NCBI GenBank assembly: GCA_022605955.1
Contig: JAKCOZ010000011.1
Span: forward strand, 4,150,537 to 4,214,536
Length of the DNA stretch: 64,000 bases
Origin: Rallus limicola
Lineage: Eukaryota; Chordata; Aves; Gruiformes; Rallidae
Direction of reading: 5' to 3'
Part shown: positions 25,218 through 37,200 of the stretch, in pieces
How the letters are laid out: each line of letters begins with the position of its first letter
How positions within the stretch are numbered: position 1 is the stretch's first letter
Made by a program: the position numbers and the translations under genes
The notes under the pieces: model-generated
Seen by the model: the letters and a program-made list of their open reading frames with translations, nothing else
Told to the model about the DNA's origin: nothing
Databases searched by the model: none

Positions 25218-28200
25218 GTGGGTGAAAGAGAGATGTTGTCTCCAGCCACACTGGTCATACAACTGCAGCAAAATCCAGATCCAATAGGTTGGATACAGGT
25301 TGATTGTGAGACATGTGAAAGCATCTCTAAAAGGTATAGAACATTATGGGACATTGATTGCCTCATGTTGGAGATTGTCCAGCTCTATCAGTAGCTTTTC
25401 TTGACACCCCTTCCCCAGCTAGTGGAGAATTCTGTGGATGGGTGTCTGGATTTCTTGGAACTGTGCCTGTTCTACCTGGGCTCATCTCAGGTCTGTTGAC
25501 TGTCATTCACTTGATGATAGTCATATCGCTGTTTGCAAGTTGGTATTAAGGGCTCTTGATGCAAATACATCCAGTATTTGGCTTTGGGGATCTGTAGAAG
25601 TGTCTGAGATTGTTTGCATCCAGCTAAGGAGCTGGGAATCTGAAATAATAAACAGGAAGCTAAATGTCACAGTAAAAGGACTTCTGGAAAATTCTGATAG
25701 TTTTCTACAAACAGAAGATAGCAGCTACTGGCTCATCTCTATTACCTTCAGATCATCAGGGTCCTCAAAATAAATCCTAAACCACCCTAAGAATTTGATG
25801 CCTTTAAAAAAGGCACTGTATAGCTAGTTGCAGGTGACTTAATTTCATGAAGCAGAAGGTCCTTTCCAGTCCCATGTTTCTTCCCTAAGGACTTTAGCAA
25901 GAAGGAGTTGGGCAGGATGTCTTGGACCCAGAAGAGGGTATATTTTGTGGGCAACCCTAAGCTTTGGACAATGTACAGAGGTGAGCATCCACACTTCTTT
26001 GAGAGCTGGAGGAACAAAAATGAGGTTTATTGTGTTTATTTTAATTCTTGAGGACAGGAGGCTCAGACTGTAGCTTGGTTCACCAAATCCTGAAGGCATC
26101 AGAACCCTCCTGAGGGGAAGCTTGACTGTTACATAGAGGTGGCAGCAGAAGGGGGGAATGACATGCAATATGACTAATTTGGATGCTTGAGAAGGAGAAA
26201 TGAGATGAAGGGTGGGATCACAGGAGGACAACTGTCCAATGACCATGTCTTGCTCTGAATGAGATACTTTAGATGTTCACGTTACACTTCAGCCTGATGA
26301 AGCTGGATTGTTTTTGCAGTGACAGCTACAGGACTGCTCATTAAGCCCCAAGAAGGCAGTGTTGCTGGAGGAACGTGGATTACTATTACCCTGGATGGTG
26401 AGCTTTAAATACTTTTGAAGCATGTGTCAAAGTAACAGCTAATTGTCTCTGTTCTGAGATGTGTGGTTGGTGTGACAAACCCTAAGCAACAGATACATGT
26501 CACCCATGAAGTGAAATCTGCTTGAAATGATTACTTCATAAGCTATTGCTAATGGCTGCTAATTTTAACGTTCTTTTTAAGCAAGAGAAGTCAGATTGCT
26601 AACTTATTTTTGTTGAAAAAGGGCTAGAAATTTCTTCTATGTCTGTCTTGGTTTTTGAAGGAAAGGTGAAAGTCTCACCTGTTCATAGGTCTTGTGATGT
26701 CAGACCTTTAAAAACATAAGGATAAACATGAGCTCTGAGTACAAGTCACAGAAATCGATATCACAGGGGCTCAAAACCAGCTGTACAAAGCCAGGCCTGA
26801 TTTTCCATAGTGCTGAGTCTTGATTCATTGGGAAGGGAGGTGGTTCCAGAGCCGGGAGGTGGTTCCAGAGCCAGCTGCTCAGTCAGTTTAGCTGTCCATG
26901 TTCTGACAGTGTCATTTATAACCATGATGAATGATGTCAACCTTATTTGTCTGAATGTTGTCCATTCCCCTAGAGATGATGAAGTGGAGGGAAGAAAGGA
27001 AGCTCAGGCCTTCATGGAAGATGTTTCCTCAACAGGACTGTGTGGCAAGGGGAGGGTCACAGCTGGGAACTCACCATTCAAACAGAGTGTTTGTGGGTTT
27101 TTTGGGGGGGAGGGACAACAGACTAGACAGCCAGGTCTTGGGAGAAGGGGAAAAAAACCTTCCTGGGACCAGGAGGAAAAGTGCAGCTTGCTGCAAACCA
27201 AGAAACCACTGATGTCATTTCAAATGTAACTGTGGGCTGGAAACCACCTGTGAAGATTGTGAGCAAAGGGAGTGATGTTTGTAAACCTTCTTTATTTCTG
27301 GTTGCATTTGATTGTGCTGTGAAAGCTAAGCATGCTAGTTTATATTCAGATAAAGCTTGACTTTCTGAAGACTAAATCCCTTGATGAGTTGATCCCTTGG
27401 ACAGATTACCCAAAAGAAGTGGGTTAAGCAGGTCCTCTTGGTAGCACAGGCCAACTTGATGTCCTGTCATCAGAACTGTGCAAGACACCAGCAAATTCAA
27501 AGACAGGGGTCAAATGGTACTAATTTTATAGGTGATTTAGGTTTCTATGGGCATGGTGTTTTTTCCACGTGGGTGAGGTGATTCAGGCTCCTGATTACTG
27601 TCAGTATCTGCAGTATAAAACATGGAGAAGAGACCAGATATTGTATTAGAGGTTAAAAAAAGCCGTGCAGCTGCATAGTGGGAGAAACTTGGTCTTAATA
27701 TGAAATTACACCAATATCAGTTTAAAAAAGGATCATTAGTGGGTCTTGGTGTTGCTCCTACAGAGAAGCTGTGTTGCACATTCTAATAAGCTTACAACCT
27801 GTGTGACTGAATATGAGTGACCCTGTCCTCACAAAGCTCTTCTGGTTGGTTTTGATTACCCAGGCTCAACATCCTATCAGCTAGAACACATCTCTTCAGC
27901 CAGTAGGTCCCAGCTGGAGGTTTTCATGATGAATCCAGATCTGCCCAGGTTGCCATGTGATGTCTCTCCTGTGCACTTTGACTTATCCACTATAAGATGC
28001 AGAACAAGGTACGATCCGTGGCTATATTGTGGGTGAGACCTTGCCATTTGGTAGGATCCTCATTTTCTTTCAGTGTCTGTGCAGGTAGTTTGGGAATTTA
28101 AAGGATTTCTATGGATGCTACTGTGGCCACACCTTCCTAAGCTGTGTGACTTTTATCCTTGTTTTTACTTATTGAACACTAGGCTAGCTAGCATGAGAGT

Positions 28201-31200
28201 CAGAGTGATCATACAATCATAGAATGTGTTGGGTTGGAAGGGACCTTTAGAGGCCATCCAGTCCAATTCCCCTGCAGTGAGCAGGGACATCTTCACTAGA
28301 GCAGGTCCCTCAGAGCCCCATCCAGCCTGACCTTGAATGTCCCCAGGGATGGGGCCTCCACCACCTCTCTGGGCAGCCTGTGCCAGTGACCCACCACCCT
28401 CAGAGGGAAGAATTTATTTCCAAGGTCTCAGCTAAACCCGCCCTGCTCTAGTTTAAACCATCATCTCTCACCCTACCACTCCACGCCCCCTTAGAGTCCT
28501 TCCCAGCTTTCCTGTGGGTCCCCACCACCCTCAGAGTGAAGAACTTTTTCCTAACACCCAACCTAAATCTCCCCTTTTCTAGTTTAAAGCTATCACCCCT
28601 TGTCCTATTGCTCCATGCCCTTGTGATGTTTCTTGGAGAGTCTAGACTCAGATCCTCAAGGGTTTGTAGACATCTAATTCTTAGATGCAGAACTCCCAAG
28701 AAAATCTCAAGGGGACCTTTACCAGCTTTTTGTGTCTTTGACCTGTGCAAGATGATAGCGAGAGGCTGTGGGTAACGAACACAGTTTCAAGCACCAGCTG
28801 AGTAATCTAAGTCCACTAATCATAGTTATAAAGATAATTGTTTGACTGCAGGACTAGGGATGTCACCAGAGGCTGTAAGAATGACTCTGACAGGGGCTTT
28901 TCTGCCTTTTGCTGCTAGGATTTGTTTGGGAGTTAATTACTCTGAATGCAGTGCTGAGAAACTCCGTTCATCAAGAATGCAGTGTTAATTTACAAACCAG
29001 GATCAGGATGCCCTGTAAATCTAGGCAGTCCTAAGTTATTTTAATACTAATGAATAGCAATTATTCATTAGTATTAATGAACACTAATGAGCATTGTCTG
29101 TGCTTTGCATTAATGTATAATTTGGATAGAGCTCTGGTGTACTCCTATCACTTTCTGCATTTAACTGAGTTCTTGCTGTGCTTCCACATTTCTTTTAAAT
29201 TGTAGTTTTAGTGTTGGTTCACAGTATGTATGGTTTTTTTTCTCTATTGAAGCCTCAGTGGACCTGCTAAGAATGGAGACTCTCTGACAGACCTGACTCT
29301 GTATAAAAATAAAGTAACACATTTTCTTCCACCTAGGTCTTCACCCCAGGAGGGTTTGTATTATGTGGAGGTGATATTTAGAGGACATTTAATAAACAAC
29401 CTGACTGAGGTGGAGAAGGAAAAGTATACTTTCAAGGTAACCACCAAGCAGAGGTAGAAGTGATGATAAATAATTCATAGTGTTGAAGGGAGTCAAACTG
29501 TGGATTTAATATTTCAATGTATTCTCTGTGATGTTATCCCTCATACTGTAGCTCTGACTGCATGTCAGGGCAAGAAGTTGTGGGGATCCTTCTGTCACTT
29601 AAAGCTAGGTGCATCAAGGTGTGTACTCATCAGTTTGACACTGGATATACTATGTGATCATAGAAAATCATAGGGGTTGGAAGGGACCTTGAGAGATCGT
29701 TGGGTCCAACCCCCCTTGTCCTGGTTTCAACTAGGAGGGAGTTAACTTTTCCTATGAACGAGATAGGAGGGGATACAACCAGGACAGGTGACCCAAATTG
29801 GCCATAGGGGTCATTCCATGCCAATTACTTCATGCTCAGTATATAAAGGAGGAGGGGGAGGCTCCAGGGGGCACGGTTTTTTGGAGGGGAAGGAGCGGGC
29901 TGCCCGGTCTGAGTTGTGTATGTGTTTTGGTGAGAAAACTATTGTGTATCACATTATCATTGTTATACCTGTTCTTTTACTGTTGTTCTAGTAAACCACC
30001 CTTATCCCAACCCGCAGGGTTTTGGTGTTTTTGTTTGGTTTTCCTTTTCCCTTCCTTTTCCCCCCAGCTTTCCCCCTCCCCCTTTCAAACAAAGCAAGCA
30101 CGCGTGGCGCCCGGCTTTTCGCCTGGGTCAAAACCACCACACCCCTGCCAAAGCAGGGTCCCTAGGACAGGGCACACAGGTCGGTGTCCAGATGGATCTG
30201 GAATCTCTCCAGAGGAGACTCCACACCCCCCTGGGCAGCCTGTCCCAGGGCTTCCTCACTGGGAAAAAGTTCTTCCACATGTTAGTGTGGAACTCCCTGT
30301 GCTCCAACTTGCAGCCATTGCCCCTTGTCCTGTCTCCACAGACACTGAAAAGGGGCTGGCCATTTCCCCCTGAGTCCCATGCTCAAGATATTAATAAATA
30401 TTAATAAGGTCCCCCCTTAGTCTTCTTCTCTCCAGGCTGTACAGCCCCAGCTCACTCAGCCTTTCCTCACAGGGGAGATGCTCCAGGCCCTTAATCATCT
30501 AAGAGGCCCTTGAATTAGAAATGTGGGTCTGCCTTAATCTGTCTCTGCTCTTAAGCCACACAGTCAGAAGGCACTATGGTGTCAGCAGAACCTATGCCAG
30601 CTCCTGGTGTTACCATCTAGGCTGCAGGGTGGTAGGTAACCGCCTGCATGGACAAGTAACCACTGGGAAGAATACCTCCCATGGGCACAGATGGTTCAGG
30701 AAAGGACATCTCTCTAGGTCTAGGACAGCTCTCCACACACCTAGGATGAGCAAGATTTGGAAAGCTTGGGCTCCTCTTGTGACGGCGTATCCGTTGCTCA
30801 GCTCTTTTGAGAGCGTGCTACTCCTTGCCAGGCCAGTATTTTCCTTTTGGCATTCAGTGTGTGTTGTCTCAAGAGGTTGTGGGTCATGGCAGAGTGACTA
30901 CATTGCAGCCATTCAGTAGTTGAAGAGAGTGTACAAACAGGAGGGGAATCAGCTTTTTAAAAGAGTAGACAATGGCAGGACAAGGGGGAATGGATTAAAG
31001 CTAAAGGAAGGAAGGAAGGTTTAAGTTGGATATTAGGGGAAGTTCTTTCCAGAGAGAGCGGTGAGGGGCTGGAAGGGGCTGCCCAGAGAGGTGGTGGATG
31101 CCCCATCCCTGGGGCTGTTCAAGGCCAGGTTGGCTGGGGCCCTGGGCAACCTTGTGTGGCTCCAGGCCTGGAGGTTGGTGTCCCTGCCTGTGGTGAGGGG

Positions 31201-34200
31201 TTTGGAGCTCTGTGATCTTTGGGGTCCCTTCCAACCCAGATCAGTCTCTGATTCTATGGCTGCATTAGATAGGTTAATGACAATGGTGTCAGGATCTCTT
31301 GCAGAGCGGAATCCTTAACCACAGCTGCATGCTTCAGGATGAGGCCTGGTTCCTTTGGAAGTCACATCTCACCTCTGTGTTAACTTTGAGTATTGAGTGA
31401 GAAAGCCCAGTGCTTTCAGTAAATTGCACATTAAAGCCGAAGAGTCATTGGGTGGTTCAGCTAGCTTAGAGAGCTGATGAAAAATCACCAGGGGATGCTG
31501 TTAATGAGGCACATTCCAAGCTAAATAAAACACAATGTGTCTCTTTGTTTTGGGACTGGGACCTGGGAGCTATGAGTATTAAAAATTAATTTTGCCTCCA
31601 CATTAGATTGAAAAAGCCTGCTGCAGGCAGCAACAAGTCTGAGCAGCTTGGAAGACTTGTCAGCTAGTGGCCCTAGCTTTCATGCTGCTTTGGCTGTTTT
31701 CTCTGCATCAGCTCCAGCCTAGGGTAGGGTGTGACGTTGTCTTTGTTCTCAGAAGTGGCCATCACTGAAGGAGTTTATGGCTACTTATTAATTTTTTAAC
31801 ATGGCCGTGAGGAGAAGGCGAAGCCTGAGTTTTCAAAGGGAGTGGGGTTCAAGGAAAGCTTGGGAAAAAACCCACCCCAAAACAGTATAGGCAATGCTGT
31901 CTTTGATTTGATTCCACAAATCATAGAATGGCATGGGTTGGAAGGGACCCCAAGGATCACAGAATTCCAACCCCCCTGCCACAGGCAGGGACACCAACCT
32001 CCAGGCCTGGAGCTACACAAGGTTGCCCAGGGCCCCATCCAACCTGGCTTTGAACAACCCCAGGGATGGGGCATCCAACACCTCTCTGGGCAGCCTGTTC
32101 CAGCCCCTCACAACTCTCTCTGGAAAGAACTTCCCCCCTAACATCTAATCTAAACCTTCCTTCCTTTAGTTTTAATCCTTTCCCCTCCTGTTCCTGCCAT
32201 TATGAGTTTATGCTATTTGTTGGTAAGTACAGGTGAGGACAGGAGAGGGCTCAAAGAAGATGGGGAGGATGGAGATGTGTGGGCAAAGCTCTTGAGGAAT
32301 GGAGACACATGGGAAATGTACTGTTTCTGTAAGGTTAATGAAATTGACTAGCTAATGACTTAGGTGGCTAAATCCTGGTCCCATCTGGCAGGACCTCAGA
32401 CCAGATTTATGGAGGTATTTGTAGCTCCTAAGATGGACAAATGGATTTTACAAACTCTGAACAATGCAAGGTGCTTTTATAAGTAACTTTAAGCACACAA
32501 CCACTAAATACCTTGATGGATCTGACCCTTGCTTTATAAATAATGATACACATTTCCAGAGTGCCAAATACTGCACTGGGGAAAGACAATGACATCAATC
32601 TTTTTCTTAAAGCAGATATGAGGGATAAAGAAGTGGTTTTTCCAAGGTCTCCCTGTAAAATGCAAGGCTGTGTCTGTATTGGGGAACAGGGGGTGGTTGG
32701 GATGTGGCCTTTGCTGTTGCTTCTTGGTTGAGATGTTTCTGCTCTGGGTGGAGGTAAGTCAGCTTTCATTAGACAGTGGGGGGGTCAGGCCACCTTCTTG
32801 GTGTAGTGGAAGAGCCTCCCTGCATGGACATAAGCCATGCTGTTTCCTGGGCCAAGTAGCAGCTGTTTTGTTGATTCTCATAGCCTTAGTCCAAGAGCCT
32901 GCCTACTCTTTCCATAATTCTCCTTGAGGTCTTCCCAAGACACCCAGCTCTGTTTCATTGCCTTTGCAGCATGTACATCCCCACTGACAGCAGACCACAC
33001 TCTCAGCTACATCAGCTTGTTACAAGATGATATTCAGCTAACCCAGCACTGGATAACACCTAATGTGCTGGAGGAAATGCCTTATCTACAGCAGGAATTT
33101 AACACATCCAAAGACTTTATTTCCTCCAGTCCCAGGATCCAGATGCTCCATTTGGACATGAAGTAATTTTTAGCTGCTGAAGACAGCTATATTTGTCCTG
33201 TTTGATTTACCACCTTCCAGGGAGAGACAGGGATATTTACAGAAAATATTGTTTCCATGGGATCTAACAGCATGTGGAGGACCATGTGTCTGCCTCTGGC
33301 CACTTGACAGATGAACAGTCCTCCCACACACAAATCCTGCTTGAATAGGGTTGGTGTCAGCCTAGGCAAAAAGTGTCTAGGGTAATTTTGGTTTAAAAAG
33401 TCTCACAGACAACAGTTCTACTTGTTGAAAACGCAGGCAAAGTGTGTCTTCCAAGTCAGGTTTCCATGTCTCAGCTACTTTGAGAAGGTGATGATGACCT
33501 TCCTCTATTTGGAAAGTGTTCCTGTGTGTTTCCCATCGTCTTGCCTCAAAGTAGAGCATCTTTGCTCCTTTTGAGAGTCCCTTAAAGTAGAAAAAATAAT
33601 ACTCTGTAGCAGATTTTAAGTATTTCTTTAGTAGTTCTTTCCCAAAGATACTTTTGATGTATAATACTGCTTTAAGATGGACAGTACAAGCATTTTCTTT
33701 GCTACATAGCTTTAGATTGTCCAACAAACTTGCTGAAGACTAGCCAAAGTATCTCACTTCTGTGATGTAGAAATAGTTTTTAAGAGTATATTATTGGGAA
33801 GAAAAATGGAAAGCATGGCTTAGAAATTTTATAGTGAATTAAACCATATTTTCTTGAATTGACTCAAGCTAGGATGGACAGTTTGGGCACAAAGAAGATG
33901 CAAACAAATAGCAGTAGGACATACTCTGAATGCAGAGGAGGCAGGAAGGGGACATTGTGCATACTCCCTTCTCAGAGCAGGACTCCAAAGATGAAATCTA
34001 AAGTGTGAGTCTCTGAAATGTGGTTGCCAACTGTGTTTTAAGCAATGTGTAATCAGATCTTGTTGGGCTGCTGTGAAAATGAATGCCATTTAACTACAAA
34101 TTTCTCTTTGCAGTTCTCTGCTGCGCAGACACCTGTGGTTTACCAAATTAGCCCACCATCTGGCATCCCAGGTACAGGACCTTTCTTTAAGCTGGAGCCC

Positions 34201-37200
34201 ACTTTAATTATTATTTGATGTTCCATACTGCCTTTATATCCTTATGAGGGATCTCTCTTGCTGAGGATTAAAATGGGCACCTTCAGAACTTAATGTCCAA
34301 GCTCATGCTGAACAGGAAAATGGGTTTGCACAGGGGAGAGACTCTGAAGCATGGGATGCAAAAGAAATGGGTGATGCACAGTGACCAGGTTATTTGGTAC
34401 CTAGCTTCTGCAGTCCAACTTGGGTGGTTCAGGTCTAACCTGCCTCAACTCCTGAGTCACCTGGCCCTAATCATTTAGTATTAGTTTTAAGAAGAAATAG
34501 CTATGAGGTGATAATATTGCACTGCCATAGAGATCTTTTGGTTAATTTAAGTCAGACTTTAATATGACATGAACACACAGTCACTGGTTTTGGTCTGAAC
34601 AGTCAATGGGGGTGTAGAAGATTTTCCCCCTATTCTATTCTGTTTGTATTTGCAGGTTGCTTTAGAGAAGTTTGAAGTGCTTATTTTGAAAGTGAAGATT
34701 AATCAAAACACTTTGGCATCTCAGGAGTGCTGGGAGGCACCTGGGTGATTAGATCACATAGATATTCCTAAATCTAAGTCCATGCCTCATTTCAAAACAC
34801 TTTCAGGTGCAGTTGAGCTCCAGCTTCTCATGCATTGTTTTAAGGTATCAGTATGGAGGTTTCCATGTGCTAGCTGGATGTTTGACCTTCCAGTGTAGTT
34901 GAAGGGAGTAATACTAAGTGTTTAGTGCTATTTGACTTGTTCTGGAGCATGAAGGGGCTGCACGGATCAGGTAGATATGACACAGGACCAGGAAAATTCC
35001 TTCCCTTCTGCAGCCACAGTGGGAGGATAGGGTGCCTCAAACAATGAGACCCCTATGTGCAGGCAACAGAACCAAGTTGTCACCCAGTATGGTCAAGGAG
35101 GTGTTGGGAGTCATTTTAGCTGGCCACATATGCACTGAGTTCCTTCTTCAGATCCTGTCCTTGTCTAATGTACAAATGACATTGTTTTGGCTGTTCCATG
35201 AGGTTCTGCAGTGGAATTTTATTAGAATGTGGGGCTAAGTTAACAAAATAGTTGAGAAGTGTTTTCTCAGTCCAAGTACTAGAGTGCTGCTGGAAGAAAT
35301 TGAGGATGGACTATTTTCCAGAAAACAGACATTAATGTTTTTTGGAAAAGTGATTGATGGCAAAGTCAGCTTGGGGTCTGGTAGAAGCTGAGACAAGGCA
35401 TCAGTGCAGCCAGCTGAGCACCTCTCTGCAAAACCTTGTAAAGACCCAAGAGGGTTTTTTTTTTTTGTTCAGCTCACAAGTTCAGCTTGGAAGTTCAGAA
35501 TCCCTGCTTTTTAAAAGACACTCTCCAGTTTCTATTTCCTTTTAAACAGGAAATTTAATAGAGATCCATGGGAAGACAATTGCTGGAAGATACGAGACCC
35601 TGGACTTCAATGTGGATTATATTGATGGGTAATTATAGATACAGGCTGCTCTCTGACCTAGTCCCTGAAAATTAGTATTACTTTCATCAGCCTCCTTGAC
35701 AGCAATAAATTGCAACCAGTTGGCCCAGAATTGCCATTTACTTCCTTTGTGGTTTATTGCAGCTCATGAGTTGGGCTCCAGCAAACTTTGTTAATCTAAT
35801 TGCAACTGGTCCATTAAGCTAGTTGGTTTGTTTACTGGCAGCACAGTCAATCACAGCTCAGTGTGAATTGTACTGTAATTGCATCTGGTTGCTGTAGATT
35901 TTATTTTGGCTAGCAAATTAAAATTTAACTAATTAAAATAATGTCAGAATCTAAAAGTTAAATAAATTTTCCCTTCCATTTGCATTTTTAGAAAAACTAT
36001 TAGTTTGAAGCAGATGCTCTGGTGAGTCAGAAGACAAAGCAGAAATATTTTAAGACAAAAAGCTGCTTTGTTCATAGCTTTAGACCTTCTCTGGTCACTT
36101 CCTTGTTCTCAAGAAAGTCTTGATTTTTATTTTCTGCTGCTGTTGTGGTTACATGCAACAGATCAAAGCAGGTAGATTTTAAAAGTTTGCTTCAGGCCAA
36201 CAGCACTTTAGGCACAGTGAATCCAAAATGAGCATAGACACTGACCTGCTGCCTGTCACATGTGTTTCCATATAGAATCATACAATGGCTAGGAGGCACC
36301 TTAAAGATCATCAAGTATCAACCCCCCTACCTTGGGCAGGGACACCTCTCACCATCCCAGGCTGCTCCAGGCCCCGTCTGAACTGGCCTTGAACACTGCC
36401 AGGGAGGGGGCAGCCACCACCTCCCTGGGCAACCTGTGCCAAGGCCTCACCACCCTCAGAGTGAAGAATTTCTTCCTAATATCCAATCTAAATTTACCCT
36501 CTTCCAATTCAAAACCATCCCCCCTCATCCTATCACTACATGCCCTTCTAAAATGTCCCTCCCCAGCTTTCCCATAGGCCCCTTCAGGTACTGGAAGGTG
36601 CTATAAGATCTCCCTGGAGCCTTCTCTTCTCCAGGCTGAATAAGCCTAACTCTCTCAGCCTGTCTTCATAGCAGAGGTGCTCCAACCCTCTAATCATCTT
36701 TGTAGCCTCCTCTAGACCTATTCCAACAGTTCCATGTAATTCTTATGTTGGGGACTCCAGAGCTAGATGCAGTACTCCAGGTGGGGTCTCTCAGAAGTGT
36801 GGAGCAGGGGGGCAGTGGTCTCTGCTACTGCTGAATGATGATTCCCTGATTCCCTTGCCCTTGTCTATGGCAGTGAAGAACTAAGCCTAGATGTGAGTAT
36901 TTTACAGATAAACTATGTGTCTTATAAAGATAAACCCTGGATATCTACAGCTACTGTGCTGACATTTTAGGGATCACTTCAGGAGCAGGGAAGGTGTGAT
37001 TTCTCAGTAGTTGGAGATTTCTATTGCAGCAGCAATAGGAAATAAAAATGTTTTTTAACTGCTTCCCAGGCTGAATGGAAATGTCTCATGCTAAATAGCT
37101 GCACTGCTTGCTGGTGTGAATGAAAGTCCAGCGCAGATTCCTCTCATACCATATTTATCAGCCCTACATTCACACCCACTGGATGCACACTGGCATTCTT

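Larger units (their letters stand above)
25218..29336 (+). other. Introns 2-4 of PKHD1
   Basis: Introns 25218-26319, 26398-27863 and 28009-29336. They contain the 19-bp tandem duplication, one group A CR1 and the 16-bp-arm palindrome. Otherwise nothing is seen. Confidence 0.85.

Noticed and set aside
29798..30373. 191-codon + strand frame
   Set aside because: It runs through the solo LTR into antisense CR1, so it has no coding meaning.
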